Assembly (NCBI RefSeq): GCF_000802155.2
Contig: NZ_JQGJ02000006.1
Coordinates: 248,001-312,000, forward strand
Source of the DNA: Pseudomonas frederiksbergensis
Lineage (GTDB): Bacteria; Pseudomonadota; Gammaproteobacteria; Pseudomonadales; Pseudomonadaceae
Length of the DNA: 64,000 nt
Reading direction: 5' to 3'
Shown here piece after piece: positions 18,072-28,366 of this stretch. Under the pieces are notes generated by a model. That model did no database searches and was not told where the DNA came from. It saw only the letters and a list, made by a program, of their open reading frames with translations. Within the stretch, counting starts at the first letter, position 1, and each line of letters starts with the position of its first letter. The position numbers and the translations under genes were made by a program.

Positions 18072-19328
18072 TCAAGGGTATGTGATCGCTGGTCGCGGAC
18101 CGGTATAAACGCGCAGCTTGGATTGCTCGGCAGGCACGCTCATGCTTCCTGCGCCACTCTCCACGCGCACGATCCTGATATTTCGCAGGCCGAAATCGTT
18201 GCCATTGCTACTATCCTGATCATTATTTATATACATGCGCACCGACCCTTTTTGGGTGATGGTGAATTCAATGGCAAACAAGTGCCAGACACCATCCTTG
18301 GGGACGACACGGGGAATGCTAGGAAATTCCGGCATGCTGGTGGTCGGGTAAAGGATCGGGTTTTCCAGATTTGGGATGTGGCTGCTGTCGGCGACGTGAG
18401 TACCCTCGAACGTGAACTGGTATTGCCCGGGAATGAAAAGGAAGTCCTGGTAGAGGATCACTCCGGCGAAGCCGTCCGTTTCGCCCTGGTCGGTAAAGTT
18501 GAAAAACGCGTTTACCGTTTGATTGCCCATGACGTGCGGTCGGATGGATCCTGAACGCGCTGCGTGATAGGGGATCCAGCCGTTGTACGCCTCCGCCAGT
18601 GATGTGTAGTGGTCTACCCATTCTGCCGGTGCCGTGCCGATGACAATGGAACTCGGAGGCGACACGCTGCTGTTGCCCAACTGATCGACTGTCCGCACGC
18701 TCACCGGGTGGGTGCCGTCGCCGATCTGCTGCAGGTCGGCGGCCGTCAGGGTGTAAGTGATCGGATTGGCGGGATGGGCATAAGGAATCGTTTTGCTCCA
18801 GGTCCCCACGGTGAGTGTCACTTCGTCGTATGCGCGCGGGTAGCTGCGGGTTAAGGTGAATGTGCCTGTGCCTGGCTGTGCTGGGTCGACGCTGGGCGGA
18901 TGGCTGACCGTGATCGTGGAAGCCGGATAATGGAACAGCAGGTTCAGCACTGGGATCGAGTCTTCATGATTGTGGCTGCCGGGTCGGGTCATTCGATAGA
19001 ACATTGTGTTGGCGCCGTCGTTGAGCCATCCCCATGGCAACTCCATGCTGTAAGTGGCGTTCTCCTCGCCTGGCTTGATGATCTTGATCACGGATGTCGG
19101 TTTTCCATTGACCCACAGCTCCACGGTGTCATTGACGCCCAGTGGTTTGGAGAGCGTCCTGCTCGGATCGATTGTCATGTACAACTTGATCAACGACGAG
19201 TGAATGCTCAAGGGAATGCCGCCGTGGTAGGTCCCTGTTGGCAGCACGTCCCTCTTCATGCCGTTAATGTCCATTGGGCGTAGCACAAGTGCTGCGTCGT
19301 CCTGCGCTGCGGTGCGGGGGGTGTCCAT
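18072..19328 (-). CDS. Ig-like/carbohydrate-binding-like protein without signal peptide
   Basis: This 418-residue protein has no Sec signal or membrane helix. The N-terminal module (residues about 35-150) contains DTVELWVNGKPTS and LNDGANTMFYRMTRPGSHNH. A similar module is visible in the 1068-residue protein (DTCRLRLNGETATV, LLNGINTLVYSAQRPSENEA). A second beta-rich module (about 150-250) resembles a bacterial Ig-like domain. The C-terminal 160 residues end with SSNGNDFGLRNIRIVRVESG, a jelly-roll/CBM-like ending also found in the 1068-residue protein. GAGGAG stands six bases before the ATG, and a perfect-arm lux-box-like dyad is 72 bases upstream. No enzymatic motif is seen; an adhesive or cargo role alongside the Tc toxin is a guess. 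Confidence 0.7.
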   Translation of the reverse strand: MDTPRTAAQDDAALVLRPMDINGMKRDVLPTGTYHGGIPLSIHSSLIKLYMTIDPSRTLSKPLGVNDTVELWVNGKPTSVIKIIKPGEENATYSMELPWGWLNDGANTMFYRMTRPGSHNHEDSIPVLNLLFHYPASTITVSHPPSVDPAQPGTGTFTLTRSYPRAYDEVTLTVGTWSKTIPYAHPANPITYTLTAADLQQIGDGTHPVSVRTVDQLGNSSVSPPSSIVIGTAPAEWVDHYTSLAEAYNGWIPYHAARSGSIRPHVMGNQTVNAFFNFTDQGETDGFAGVILYQDFLFIPGQYQFTFEGTHVADSSHIPNLENPILYPTTSMPEFPSIPRVVPKDGVWHLFAIEFTITQKGSVRMYINNDQDSSNGNDFGLRNIRIVRVESGAGSMSVPAEQSKLRVYTGPRPAITYP

Positions 19329-19400
19329 ATTTTTCTCCTCGGCTACGGTTCTGAACTGGCAAGAGCTGATGTCATCAGAGCGCTAAAGGAGAAAAGCGTC

Positions 19401-19420
19401 ACCTGTCAGAGCTGACAGGT
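19401..19420 (-). promoter_or_regulatory. Lux-box-like dyad before the 418-residue Ig-like gene
   Basis: ACCTGTCAGAGCTGACAGGT: nine-base perfect arms around AG, with CTG-N10-CAG geometry. The centre is 82 bases before the ATG at 19328, matching the spacing at the tcB gene. Regulation by a LuxR-family protein is inferred. Confidence 0.6.
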
Positions 19421-19477
19421 GAGCTGCCTTTTAAGACGAACGGGTTTTTTGGACGCCGAGTGTCATCACGCTGTGCT

Positions 19478-20395
19478 TCAGCGCACGGCACTGACCCCAT
19501 CCAATGTAGAAAATGACGTGTCCTTCGCCGTCAGCAGAAAGTCGCGCATATACGGCGCATCGAGCATATCGGTACGCACCGCTGCGTACAGCGTGGCGAA
19601 CAGGCCCTTCTCCCCGAGCCGCTTGGCCTTCACATACCCCCGTGAGCTGTATTCATGCAGTGCCCAATGCGGCATGCCGCAAACGCCGCGGCCGCTGGCG
19701 ACCAGTTGCATCATCATCACCGTCAGCTCGGAGGTGCGGACCTGGGCCGGTTCGATGTCGGCCGGTTCGAGGAAGCGGGTGAAGATGTCCAGGCGATCGC
19801 GTTCCACCGGGTAGGTGATCAAGGTTTCGCTGATCAAGTCTTCGGGCACGATGTAGGGCTTGCCCGCCAATCGATGCTGGTTGGCGACCGCGAGCATCGC
19901 TTCGTAGGTGAACAGAGGCACGTAGGTGATACCTGCCAGCTCCAGCGGGTCGGAGGTCACCACCAGGTCCAGGTCGCCACGGGCCAGGGCCGGTAGCGGG
20001 GCGAAGGCGAAGCCCGAAGCCAGGTCCAGCTCGACTTCGGGCCAGGCATCGCGGAATTGGTCGATGGTCGGCATCAGCCACTGGAAGCAACTATGGCACT
20101 CGATCGCCATGTGCAGGCGCCCGGCGGTGCCGCCCGCCAGTCGCGCGATGTCCCGTTCGGCACTGCGCAGCAGCGGCAGGGTGGCATCGGCCAGTTGCAG
20201 CAGGCGCAGGCCGGCGCTGGTGAAGCGGACCGGCTTGGTCTTGCGTACGAACAACTGCATGCCCAGGCGCTCTTCCAATTCCTTGAACTGATGGGAGAGG
20301 GCGGACTGGGTCAGGTGCAGGCGTTCGGCGGCCTCTACCAGGCTGTCGGCTTCGCGCAGGGCATGCAGGGTCTTGAGGTGACGGAGTTCAAGCAC
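19478..20395 (-). CDS. metR: LysR-type activator of methionine synthesis, MetR
   Basis: This is a 305-residue LysR-type regulator with an N-terminal winged helix (ELRHLKTLHALREADSLVEA, LTQSALSHQFKELEERLGMQ) and a periplasmic-binding-like effector domain. MetR activates metE and other methionine genes with homocysteine as co-effector. It is divergent from metE across 109 bases, the classic metR-metE arrangement, and the gap contains a TGAG-N5-CTCA site. The GTG at 20395 is chosen as start: GGAG lies upstream of it and it opens the conserved first helix (VLELRHLKTL). Confidence 0.93.
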   Translation of the reverse strand: MLELRHLKTLHALREADSLVEAAERLHLTQSALSHQFKELEERLGMQLFVRKTKPVRFTSAGLRLLQLADATLPLLRSAERDIARLAGGTAGRLHMAIECHSCFQWLMPTIDQFRDAWPEVELDLASGFAFAPLPALARGDLDLVVTSDPLELAGITYVPLFTYEAMLAVANQHRLAGKPYIVPEDLISETLITYPVERDRLDIFTRFLEPADIEPAQVRTSELTVMMMQLVASGRGVCGMPHWALHEYSSRGYVKAKRLGEKGLFATLYAAVRTDMLDAPYMRDFLLTAKDTSFSTLDGVSAVR

Positions 20396-20439
20396 CGTAA
20401 TCGCTCCATGAGTAAAACTTGTGATCAACACGAAAAGGT

Positions 20440-20452
20440 TGAGTTTGTCTCA
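20440..20452 (+). promoter_or_regulatory. Probable MetR operator between metR and metE
   Basis: TGAG-TTTGT-CTCA, a dyad one base per arm away from the enterobacterial MetR consensus TGAA-N5-TTCA, lies 53 bases before the metE ATG and 45 bases from the metR start. Assignment rests on the sequence match and position only. Confidence 0.55.
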
Positions 20453-20504
20453 TGCAGGGCTGGCTGTCGACAATGGCGCCATCTTTTACAGAAGGACACG
20501 CACC

Positions 20505-22817
20505 ATGGCCCTGGCCCACACCCTCGGTTTTCCCCGTATCGGCGCCGACCGCGAACTGAAAAAAGCCCTCGAAGCCCATTGGAAGGGCGACCTGGCCCCG
20601 ACGGCGCTGCAAGCGGTGGGGCGTGAGCTGCGGGCCCGGCATTGGCAATTGCAGAAGGATGCCGGCATCGACCTGTTACCGGTGGGCGATTTTGCCTGGT
20701 ACGACCAGGTCCTCAGCCACACCTTGACCTTCGGTGCCGTCCCGCCACGTTTCCACGGCACCTTGAACGCCCAGGGCCGACCGACCCTCGACACCCTGTT
20801 CGCCATGGCCCGCGGCGCCACGGCCAGTTGCTGCGGTGTCGACCACGGCCAGGCGCAATACGCGCAAGAGCTGACCAAGTGGTTCGACACCAACTACCAC
20901 TACCTGGTCCCGGAATTCTCCGCCGACCAGTCCTTCGCCCTGAGCTGGGAACAGTTGTTCGATGAAGTGGACGAGGCCCATGCCCTCGGCCATCAGGTCA
21001 AACCGGTGATCATCGGCCCGTTGACCTATTTGTGGCTGGGCAAGGCCAAGGGTGGCGACTTCGACAAGCTTGACCTGCTGGAGCGCCTGCTGCCGGTGTA
21101 CGGTGAAATTCTCAATCGTCTCAAGGCCCAAGGCGTGGAGTGGGTGCAGATCGACGAGCCCATCCTTACCCTCGATTTGCCGTTGGCCTGGAAAAGCGCC
21201 TTCGAGCGCGCTTACCACATCCTCCAGTACTCGCCGCTGAAGAAACTGGTGGCGACCTACTTCAGTGGCCTTGAAGACAACCTCGGCCTGGCGGTGAGCC
21301 TGCCGGTGGACGGCCTGCATATCGACGCGGTGCGCGCCCCGGAGCAACTGGGCCAGGTGCTGGATCGCCTGCCTACCTACAAGATCCTCTCGGTGGGCCT
21401 GGTCAACGGGCGTAACGTCTGGCGTTGTGAGCTGGAGCTGGCGCTGGCGCAGTTGCGCCCGGCCCAGGAGCGTTTCGGCGACAACCTCTGGGTCAGCACT
21501 TCATGCTCGCTGCTGCACAGCCCGGTGGACCTGGAGCGCGAAGACAAGCTCGACCCCGAGATCAAGAGCTGGCTGGCGTTCGCCGTGCAGAAGTGCGGTG
21601 AAGTGGCGGTGTTGCGCGATGCATTGAACGATCCGCAAGCGCCGTACGTGCAGCAGGCCTTGGTCCATGACCGGGAAATACAGGCCAGCCGCGCGCGTTC
21701 GACGCGTACTCACAAACCCGATGTCCAAAAGCGTCTGGCGGCGATCGGGCCACAAGACAGCCAACGGCACTCATCGTTTGCCAAGCGCATCGAACGGCAA
21801 CGCGCACGGCTGAAACTGCCGGCGTTTCCCACCACTTCGATTGGCTCTTTCCCACAGACACCGACCATTCGCCTGGCACGCCAGGCCTACAAGCAAGGCA
21901 AGCTGTCGGCCAACGATTATCAGGATGCCATGCACACCGAGATCCGCCATGCCGTGCAGATCCAGGAACGCCTGGGCCTCGATGTTCTGGTGCATGGCGA
22001 GGCCGAGCGCAACGACATGGTCGAATACTTCGCCGAGCAACTGGATGGCTACGCCTTCACCCGTTTCGGCTGGGTGCAGAGTTATGGCTCGCGGTGTGTG
22101 AAACCGGCAATCATCTATGGCGACATCAGCCGGCCCGAGGCGATGACGGTCGATTGGATTCGCTACGCCCAAAGCCTCACCGACAAACCCATGAAAGGCA
22201 TGCTCACCGGCCCGGTGACCATGTTGATGTGGTCGTTCCCGCGCGAAGACGTGTCGCGCAAAGTCCAGGCCCAACAGTTGGCCCTGGCCTTGCGCGACGA
22301 AGTGCTGGACTTGGAAAAGGCAGGCGTCGGTATCGTGCAGATCGACGAGGCCGCATTCCGTGAAGGCTTGCCGTTGCGTCGCGGTCAATGGCAGCAATAC
22401 CTCGACTGGGCGGTAGAAGCGTTCCGCCTGAGCGCATCGGGAGTACGTGACGAAACCCAGATCCACACCCACATGTGCTACAGCGAATTCAACGACGTGA
22501 TCAAGGCCATCGCTGACATGGACGCGGATGTCATCACCATCGAGACTTCGCGTTCGGACATGGAATTGCTCGATGCGTTCGAGGCGTTCGACTACCCCAA
22601 CGACATCGGCCCGGGGGTCTATGACATCCACTCGCCACGGGTGCCGGACACCGCCGAAATGGTGGCGCTGATGCGCAAAGCCGTGCAGCGCATCCCCGCC
22701 GAGCGGCTGTGGATCAACCCCGATTGCGGTTTGAAGACCCGGGCGTGGCCGGAGACGGAAGCCGCATTGGTGAATTTGGTGGCGGCGGCGCGACAGTTGC
22801 GTGGTCAGTTGGCTTGA
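20505..22817 (+). CDS. metE: Cobalamin-independent methionine synthase MetE
   Basis: This 770-residue 5-methyltetrahydropteroyltriglutamate-homocysteine methyltransferase catalyses the last step of methionine synthesis without vitamin B12. The family start [18 protein letters not shown] is present, as are the C-terminal-domain zinc and substrate motifs: [50 protein letters not shown] and [11 protein letters not shown]. His and Cys of HMCY and the later Cys of NPDCGLKTR are the zinc ligands. Length is normal for the family. AAGGA lies eight bases before the ATG. It is divergent from metR and followed by a strong terminator. Confidence 0.98.
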   Translation: MALAHTLGFPRIGADRELKKALEAHWKGDLAPTALQAVGRELRARHWQLQKDAGIDLLPVGDFAWYDQVLSHTLTFGAVPPRFHGTLNAQGRPTLDTLFAMARGATASCCGVDHGQAQYAQELTKWFDTNYHYLVPEFSADQSFALSWEQLFDEVDEAHALGHQVKPVIIGPLTYLWLGKAKGGDFDKLDLLERLLPVYGEILNRLKAQGVEWVQIDEPILTLDLPLAWKSAFERAYHILQYSPLKKLVATYFSGLEDNLGLAVSLPVDGLHIDAVRAPEQLGQVLDRLPTYKILSVGLVNGRNVWRCELELALAQLRPAQERFGDNLWVSTSCSLLHSPVDLEREDKLDPEIKSWLAFAVQKCGEVAVLRDALNDPQAPYVQQALVHDREIQASRARSTRTHKPDVQKRLAAIGPQDSQRHSSFAKRIERQRARLKLPAFPTTSIGSFPQTPTIRLARQAYKQGKLSANDYQDAMHTEIRHAVQIQERLGLDVLVHGEAERNDMVEYFAEQLDGYAFTRFGWVQSYGSRCVKPAIIYGDISRPEAMTVDWIRYAQSLTDKPMKGMLTGPVTMLMWSFPREDVSRKVQAQQLALALRDEVLDLEKAGVGIVQIDEAAFREGLPLRRGQWQQYLDWAVEAFRLSASGVRDETQIHTHMCYSEFNDVIKAIADMDADVITIETSRSDMELLDAFEAFDYPNDIGPGVYDIHSPRVPDTAEMVALMRKAVQRIPAERLWINPDCGLKTRAWPETEAALVNLVAAARQLRGQLA

Positions 22818-22849
22818 GCTTCGAACGGTAGCTCGTGCTGTCGTAAAGT

Positions 22850-22878
22850 AGCCCGCGAGAGGATCGCGGGCTCTTTTA
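22850..22878 (+). terminator. Terminator after metE
   Basis: AGCCCGCGA/TCGCGGGCT stem with a five-base loop, followed by CTTTT, 33 bases after the metE stop. Confidence 0.85.
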
Positions 22879-22898
22879 GGGCGTTAGCGGGCGTCTCC

Positions 22899-25800
22899 TC
22901 ACGAGGGAAGTTTTTTTTTCTCGATCTGGATATGTCCTATCGCAAAATCGTTCCCCTCACCGGAGGGTTCATGATTCATGACCTGCATCGTCATATTGGG
23001 TGAACTGGCAACGAATTCAAGCGATAAGCTTGTCTGTGCGTATTGAACGGCAAGAGTGTAAATCGCTGATTTATCACCCGCGCTCGTCGTGAGCTGTAGC
23101 CGCGGTGCGCTGAAAGGTCCGTTATCTCGAAGAACGCTCGCAGACAAGAGGTAGGTTGCGCCGGGTGTAAGGTCTGCGAAGGACTTGAATAAAACCAACC
23201 CTGCGGAACTGTTGGTATGCGTTTTGATGTACCTATGGTAATAACCCGGCTGAGAATAGAACTTCCATCCCACGTCGTGCTCGGCCCCCGCCCCGCCCCA
23301 AGCCCACCTTTCGTCCTTTCCATGGGAAAATGGAACCACATCCTTTTCAAGCCCTTCCTTCACTTCGAAAACATACGTAGAGCTTTTATTACTGCCATCG
23401 ACCCTACGCACGGTAAGGACATGGGTGGTTGCGCTGAACAGTCGAGTCGGCACGCTCCACACGCCGTTGTGGGCTACGTAACGACCGATGGAAACGTTAT
23501 TGTCGAGCAGCTCCACGGATTGTCCCGCTGTGCCGGTGCCCGTGACGCTTGCTTTGCGGTAATAGGTCGTGTTGCCGTAAGGGACGTTGCCTTCGTCGGT
23601 CGTCACCGCAGTGATGGTGGGGACCTGGGCATCGGTTACGATTTTGAAGATCCTTGGCGGAAACGACACCGTTCCGTCCTGGGCTCTTGCGGTCAGGGCA
23701 TGGACGCCCTCCGCGAAGTCCAATGGGCCAAAGGTCCAGGTTGTCCCCGTTACGCTGCCCGCGCCTAGCCGCACAGTGCCATCATATAGGTCCACCGGCC
23801 TGCCAGGTGTGATCGTCCCGGTCACGGTAATCAGGCTCAAGGAGGTTTCGCCGCCGTTGGGGATCTCGGTGCCGTTGGCCGTTACCGATGTGATGGTGGG
23901 CGCTTGTCCCGCTTTTCCGACTCGGTAGACACGGTCGGGGAAATCGATATCCGTGGCGGGGTTATCCCGCACATCCAGGGATGCGCTGAATTTGATCAAT
24001 AATTGAGTGTCGTCTCCCAGGGTCTCAAGGTAAGAGCGAGGTATCGTGACAGGCCAGAACCCATCCGTGACCCACTGAGGGTTGACCCTGCTGCGTCCGC
24101 CACTCCAAACGGGCCGATCGCTGGGCTTGTTGTCCGCTGTTCGACCTTCCAGAGTCATGCGTACCTGCTGTTCGGCTGCGATGAATGACCAAGTCTTGGC
24201 GCGAATAACCGCGTCGCCAGTAAAACTGCTCAGGTCCAGCACGTTCAGGGTTTCGGCATTGTTGATGAAGAACACGGGCGAAACCAGGCTGGAGGAGGGA
24301 AGTGGCGAGACCGTCACGGTGACGGTGCCCGATGGCGTGGTCTGGGTGCCGCGAATCACCTCGTATCTGAGCGTGAAGGTGCTGTTCACGCCGTTGCCGA
24401 TATTGGCGGCGATCACCGAAGCGGGGATTGGAATGTCGACACTGCCGTCGGCTTCTCCCGGCACCGGAGCAATATTTGGCGTACCGGCGCCCGGAGCGCC
24501 TGTCAATGTCAGCTTGATCATGTCGGTGGCCAGTAGACCGGCGAACGCTATTCGCACAGTGGCGCCATTGATTGCATCCAAGGGCGCCAATCGCTGCTCG
24601 GCGCCCTCGCCGCTGGCTTCGAGCAGGTTGGGCAGTTTCAGCGAACCGAAGCCTACGACCTGGGCGTAGGCGGTTTTCGAATAGCCTTCCTGATTGAGCG
24701 TCTTGAACCTGGTGTCATAGCTGCAACTGACAGTCGTATCGGAGACAAGCAGACGATTGGGCACTCGCAGCACCAGCGGTTTGGGCTGGCCGATTTCCTC
24801 TGTGACAATGCCGACCGGAACGGCAAAGTCCGGCGCGGAAGGGCTTCTGAAGATTGCGCTGACTTCGTCCCCTGCCCGGTATGAGGAATGAATGGTCTGA
24901 ATGATCAACGACAAATCGGCGCCGGCCAGTTTATCCAGGTCGATTATTTCAGGCGCATCGTTGTTGTCACTCAGGTCTTCGCAAAAAATCGGTGCGGGCA
25001 AACGGTTGTTTTGTCGATCGACATCAATGTAGACGGTTGCCGACCAGATTGCAGAAGGGTCCGTGGTATTTTCCAGGACGTCAGTAACAGTAAAGCTGAC
25101 TGGCATGGCTCGTCGATCTCGAATGCTGTTCAGGTCGGCGCCCGTAATGACCACGCTTACGGTCGTAGGGGTGGTGGATGCCACGGGAGGGGCCTGATCG
25201 AAGGGAACGCTGAAATGAACGATAGACCTGCCGAAAGCGATATCGATATGGTCGTAAGGGCGGCAGTAGGGATAGCGGCAATGCACGGTCAGTTGTTGCA
25301 ACCTGCCATCCAGGCCTTCCTTGACGATGTCGATGCCAGCGTTTTCCGCGATAGGGAACTCCAGTTTGAGTTCGGAGTGACCTTCTGTCCCGGGGTCGAG
25401 ATCCTTATTCCCGGGACGGACCTTATGGTAGAGCATGGTGATAGGCTCACTGAAGGCTTCGTTCTCGCTGGGGCGCTGTGCGCTGTAGACCAGCGTATTG
25501 ATGCCATTGAGGAGCCGCTGTGGTGGAACATATAGGATCAAATCGTCTTGTTCCTGTCCCGGCAGCACAATTTTTATATCGACAGTTGCCGTTTCGCCAT
25601 TGAGCCGCAGCCGACAGGTGTCATTTGCGGCGATTAACCTCCAAGGGTTGATGATTACTTTCAGGCCGTCAGTCAAACCGTCGTATATCAGTTTTGGAAT
25701 GCCGATTCTCGCTTCCGAGCCTTCCACCGATAGTATCGCTCCCGGCACAATTGGCCACGAGAGACTGAGGAGCGATGGATCCTCCTCTTCAAGGACCATG

Positions 25801-26105
25801 GTCTGCGAGGAGTCCAGCAGCAGGCATTCGGCAGCTGGAGACACCTGGAACTCGTCTCCTCCCACCAATGTCCACGCGGCACTGATCCAACTGCCCACCA
25901 GGGCAGACAACTCAGTGGAGTTGATCGTGAAAACGACGCTTGGCGCCTGACCGACCGGCTGGGTCCAGGTCAATAATTGCAACGGTCCGTCCACCGGTTC
26001 GCCGCGCCAATGGAGTTTTACCTGTTGGCCCACGGCGAGGCCGTTGGCCGCGACGTCGACTTCTACCGTGACGTCCTTGCCATCGAGTCCCGCCAGGTCA
26101 ATCAC
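22899..26105 (-). CDS. Large multidomain Ig-like protein (1068 residues)
   Basis: This is a 1068-residue beta-rich protein without signal peptide or membrane helix. Several repeated modules are visible. Near residues 120-260 there is the DTCRLRLNGETATV...INTLVYSAQRP module shared with the 418-residue protein. From about 710 to 900 there are two Ig-like repeats recognisable by 'P(T)IT(A/S)VT...VTGT...G(Q/R)(P/S)V(D/E)L' (TGTITPGRPVDLYDGTVRLG; TGTGTAGQSVELLDNNVSIG). The last 150 residues form a carbohydrate-binding-like domain ending GEGNDFAIGHIQIEKKK. It starts with GTG overlapping the upstream stop (GTGA), so it is coupled to the 259-residue gene. The function is unknown; it may act in adhesion or accompany the Tc toxin. 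Confidence 0.75.
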   Translation of the reverse strand: MIDLAGLDGKDVTVEVDVAANGLAVGQQVKLHWRGEPVDGPLQLLTWTQPVGQAPSVVFTINSTELSALVGSWISAAWTLVGGDEFQVSPAAECLLLDSSQTMVLEEEDPSLLSLSWPIVPGAILSVEGSEARIGIPKLIYDGLTDGLKVIINPWRLIAANDTCRLRLNGETATVDIKIVLPGQEQDDLILYVPPQRLLNGINTLVYSAQRPSENEAFSEPITMLYHKVRPGNKDLDPGTEGHSELKLEFPIAENAGIDIVKEGLDGRLQQLTVHCRYPYCRPYDHIDIAFGRSIVHFSVPFDQAPPVASTTPTTVSVVITGADLNSIRDRRAMPVSFTVTDVLENTTDPSAIWSATVYIDVDRQNNRLPAPIFCEDLSDNNDAPEIIDLDKLAGADLSLIIQTIHSSYRAGDEVSAIFRSPSAPDFAVPVGIVTEEIGQPKPLVLRVPNRLLVSDTTVSCSYDTRFKTLNQEGYSKTAYAQVVGFGSLKLPNLLEASGEGAEQRLAPLDAINGATVRIAFAGLLATDMIKLTLTGAPGAGTPNIAPVPGEADGSVDIPIPASVIAANIGNGVNSTFTLRYEVIRGTQTTPSGTVTVTVSPLPSSSLVSPVFFINNAETLNVLDLSSFTGDAVIRAKTWSFIAAEQQVRMTLEGRTADNKPSDRPVWSGGRSRVNPQWVTDGFWPVTIPRSYLETLGDDTQLLIKFSASLDVRDNPATDIDFPDRVYRVGKAGQAPTITSVTANGTEIPNGGETSLSLITVTGTITPGRPVDLYDGTVRLGAGSVTGTTWTFGPLDFAEGVHALTARAQDGTVSFPPRIFKIVTDAQVPTITAVTTDEGNVPYGNTTYYRKASVTGTGTAGQSVELLDNNVSIGRYVAHNGVWSVPTRLFSATTHVLTVRRVDGSNKSSTYVFEVKEGLEKDVVPFSHGKDERWAWGGAGAEHDVGWKFYSQPGYYHRYIKTHTNSSAGLVLFKSFADLTPGATYLLSASVLRDNGPFSAPRLQLTTSAGDKSAIYTLAVQYAQTSLSLEFVASSPNMTMQVMNHEPSGEGNDFAIGHIQIEKKKLPS

Positions 26106-26881
26106 CTTATCTTGATTACGCCGAGGATAACGGGCGCTTGCTGGACCATACCCATGGCCCCGGTCGATGACGGCCGAATACGCAACTCACTGGTCTGGGA
26201 GCGGTCGCTCGCCGGGTTGCCGACCTCATCCCAGAGCTTGTAGAACAACAGCGTATCGCAATGGCCGAGTTCGGCGAGCGTTTCCTTGGCAATCGTGAAA
26301 GTAATCGGTCCGCCTTCCTCATCGGACGTTACGGTATGCGGCAGGCATCGATCGGATAATTGCAGGTTCACCCTATGGCCGCGTTGCATGCCCCTCCACG
26401 GGAGAATGGTAACCGTGACATCCTGGCTGTCGTCCACCTCGCTCGCACCGAGTCGGGGAGCCCTCAACAAGCCGTGGCCGGGGAGCTTGGGCGCAGGATC
26501 GACGCCACCCGGCGAATGTTTCCTGACCAGGATTTTCAGGTCTGCCGATTCCGCCCCATTGACCCGATAGAACAGCTCGCCGAAGCCCTCCGGCACCCGT
26601 TCGGCTTCGATGAAGCGTGACAGCGGTGAATTGATGTCGTGGGGTTGAGGCACCACGAAAGAGAGTAGGGGCGTATCGATTCTGCGAATACACACATCCA
26701 CGCGATCACCGGCCAGGAGCAAGGTGGACGGAATGAGAATGGGCAAGCCTGATGCGTCCTCCTTGAGCAATTTGCGATTGACGCCGGCAAAGCCGTTATC
26801 CAGTGGTATGGCGCCAGGAATGCTCATGGCACCGCGCGCGCGTACCGGTGAACGTCCATGGATCTGTTCAAATTGGCTCAT
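26102..26881 (-). CDS. Ig-like family protein (259 residues), first gene of a two-gene unit
   Basis: This is a 259-residue beta-rich protein beginning [20 protein letters not shown]. The ATG at 26881 is chosen because AGGAG stands seven bases ahead; a longer frame reaches 27058 without a ribosome site. It carries one copy of the module seen in the neighbouring Ig-like proteins ([30 protein letters not shown]) and a second copy in the C-terminal half ([29 protein letters not shown]). No signal peptide is present. Its stop overlaps the GTG start of the 1068-residue gene. A lux-box-like dyad lies about 200 bases upstream. Confidence 0.72.
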   Translation of the reverse strand: MSQFEQIHGRSPVRARGAMSIPGAIPLDNGFAGVNRKLLKEDASGLPILIPSTLLLAGDRVDVCIRRIDTPLLSFVVPQPHDINSPLSRFIEAERVPEGFGELFYRVNGAESADLKILVRKHSPGGVDPAPKLPGHGLLRAPRLGASEVDDSQDVTVTILPWRGMQRGHRVNLQLSDRCLPHTVTSDEEGGPITFTIAKETLAELGHCDTLLFYKLWDEVGNPASDRSQTSELRIRPSSTGAMGMVQQAPVILGVIKIR

Positions 26882-27083
26882 GGTCAAACTCCTGATCATC
26901 GAAGCGTCGAGGGGGGCTTGCAGAGGGGCACTCAATGCGTACTTGCGAAGGGCAGGTTGGCGTCGACCGTCGATTCGATACGTCGCGTTCGATAGCGTGG
27001 ATGCCCATGGGTATGGTCCTGGCAGAATGAAGCGCTTGATGTTGGCGCTGACGACCATTCAATGGGGGCAGAGGCGATCTGGC

Positions 27084-27103
27084 TACTGTCGAACCTGACA
27101 GGT
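27084..27103 (-). promoter_or_regulatory. Lux-box-like dyad before the 259/1068-residue Ig-like pair
   Basis: Read on the minus strand it is ACCTGTCAGGTTCGACAGTA, with CTG-N10-CAG geometry and one imperfect arm. Its centre is about 212 bases before the preferred ATG at 26881 and 167 bases before the divergent hydrolase gene, so which gene it serves is less clear than at the other sites. Confidence 0.45.
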
Positions 27104-27260
27104 CGCGGCTGATTTCGACGAAAGGTAATCGTGGTTGTCCTGGGGGATGCGACGACCACTCGGCAATCTTCATCAAATTGTCACGCAACTGTGGCAGCGC
27201 GCTTGAACAAACTTCATCAGACTCGCGCTCTACTGGGGTTCTGCGTTTTGGTATTTGTTC

Positions 27261-28280
27261 ATGCGTGTATTCATTTTCCTGGCCGCGTTGTTGTGCGGCT
27301 TGCCGTCGTTGGCGGCGTCTCGTTGTGATGTCAATGTCGCGACCCAACGGGTCGACCTGGACCAGGTAAGCCTGGCGTACCAGAGCATCGGGCGTGCGTC
27401 CGATCCGGCGTTGCTGCTGGTGATGGGCTTGGGCGGGCAGTTGATCCACTGGCCGGACGAAGTGGTGGTGGCGCTGTGTGAACAGGGTTTCCGGGTGATC
27501 CGCTACGACAACCGGGACGTGGGCCTGTCCACCTGGCGCCAGCCCCCTGGCAGCGCCAACCTGACATTCGAAGCCTTGCGCTACAAGCTTGGCCTGCCCG
27601 TGGCGGCGCCTTATTCGCTGACGGACATGGCCGCCGACGGCCTGGGCTTGATGGACGCGTTGCAGGTGCAAAACTTCCATGTATTAGGCGTCAGCATGGG
27701 CGGGATGATCGCCCAGCACATGGCCGCCATGGCGCCCCAGCGAGTCGAGAGCCTGACGTTGCTGATGACCAGTTCCGGCGCGCAAGGCTTGCCGGCGCCC
27801 AGTGAAACGCTGGTGCAGTTGTTGTCGCGGCGCAGTGCACCGAATCGAGAAGTGGCCCTTGAACAACAAGCAGACCTGCTGGCCGCGCTCGGCAGCCCGA
27901 TGGTGATCGACGATCGACAGGCTTTGCTGCACCAGGCTGCGGTAGCCTACGACCGGGCCTTCAACCCCGAGGGCGTGAAGCGCCAGATCATGGCGATCAT
28001 GGCCGAGCCCAGCCGGGTAGCGCTGCTCAATCAGTTGCAGGTGCCGACCCTGGTGGTCCATGGGACCGCCGATCCGTTGTTGCCGGTGATGCATGGCGTG
28101 CATCTCGCGGCGCATATTCGCGGCAGCCAGTTGAAGCTGATCCCGGGCCTGGCCCATCGCTTTCAAGAAGCCTTCAAGGAACCGTTGCTGGGGGCAGTGT
28201 TGCCGTATCTGCAGCAGCACCGCGAAGACACTTCGCACTGGGCGCAGGTCGAGCCGGCACAGGCGCCGAATCTGCTCTAA
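27261..28280 (+). CDS. Exported alpha/beta-hydrolase
   Basis: This 339-residue protein has an N-terminal signal peptide ([20 protein letters not shown]) and an alpha/beta-hydrolase domain. The oxyanion-region [14 protein letters not shown], the NRDVGLST motif, the nucleophile elbow GVSMGGM (Ser in G-x-S-x-G), the acid in VHGTADPL and the catalytic His in GLAHRF can all be read. Family members include esterases and lipases; the substrate is unknown. The ATG at 27261 gives a clean signal peptide. A REP hairpin follows the stop. Confidence 0.88.
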   Translation: MRVFIFLAALLCGLPSLAASRCDVNVATQRVDLDQVSLAYQSIGRASDPALLLVMGLGGQLIHWPDEVVVALCEQGFRVIRYDNRDVGLSTWRQPPGSANLTFEALRYKLGLPVAAPYSLTDMAADGLGLMDALQVQNFHVLGVSMGGMIAQHMAAMAPQRVESLTLLMTSSGAQGLPAPSETLVQLLSRRSAPNREVALEQQADLLAALGSPMVIDDRQALLHQAAVAYDRAFNPEGVKRQIMAIMAEPSRVALLNQLQVPTLVVHGTADPLLPVMHGVHLAAHIRGSQLKLIPGLAHRFQEAFKEPLLGAVLPYLQQHREDTSHWAQVEPAQAPNLL

Positions 28281-28298
28281 CCGACGCCAGGGCGTTTT

Positions 28299-28329
28299 TG
28301 TGGCGAGGGGATAAAACCCCTCGCCACAG
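28299..28329. repeat. REP-like hairpin
   Basis: TGTGGCGAGGGG and CCCCTCGCCACA arms around ATAAAA. It belongs to the same family as the elements at 6064 and 34486 and lies between the convergent hydrolase and LysR genes, where it may also act as a terminator. Confidence 0.75.
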
Positions 28330-28366
28330 ATAAATCCCCTTTCCCCTGGGGATCAGAGCAACGCAA

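Noticed and set aside
26882..27058. 59-residue extension of the 259-residue Ig-like protein
   Set aside because: The earlier start would place the coding sequence almost against the lux-box-like dyad and has no ribosome site, whereas AGGAG precedes the ATG at 26881.
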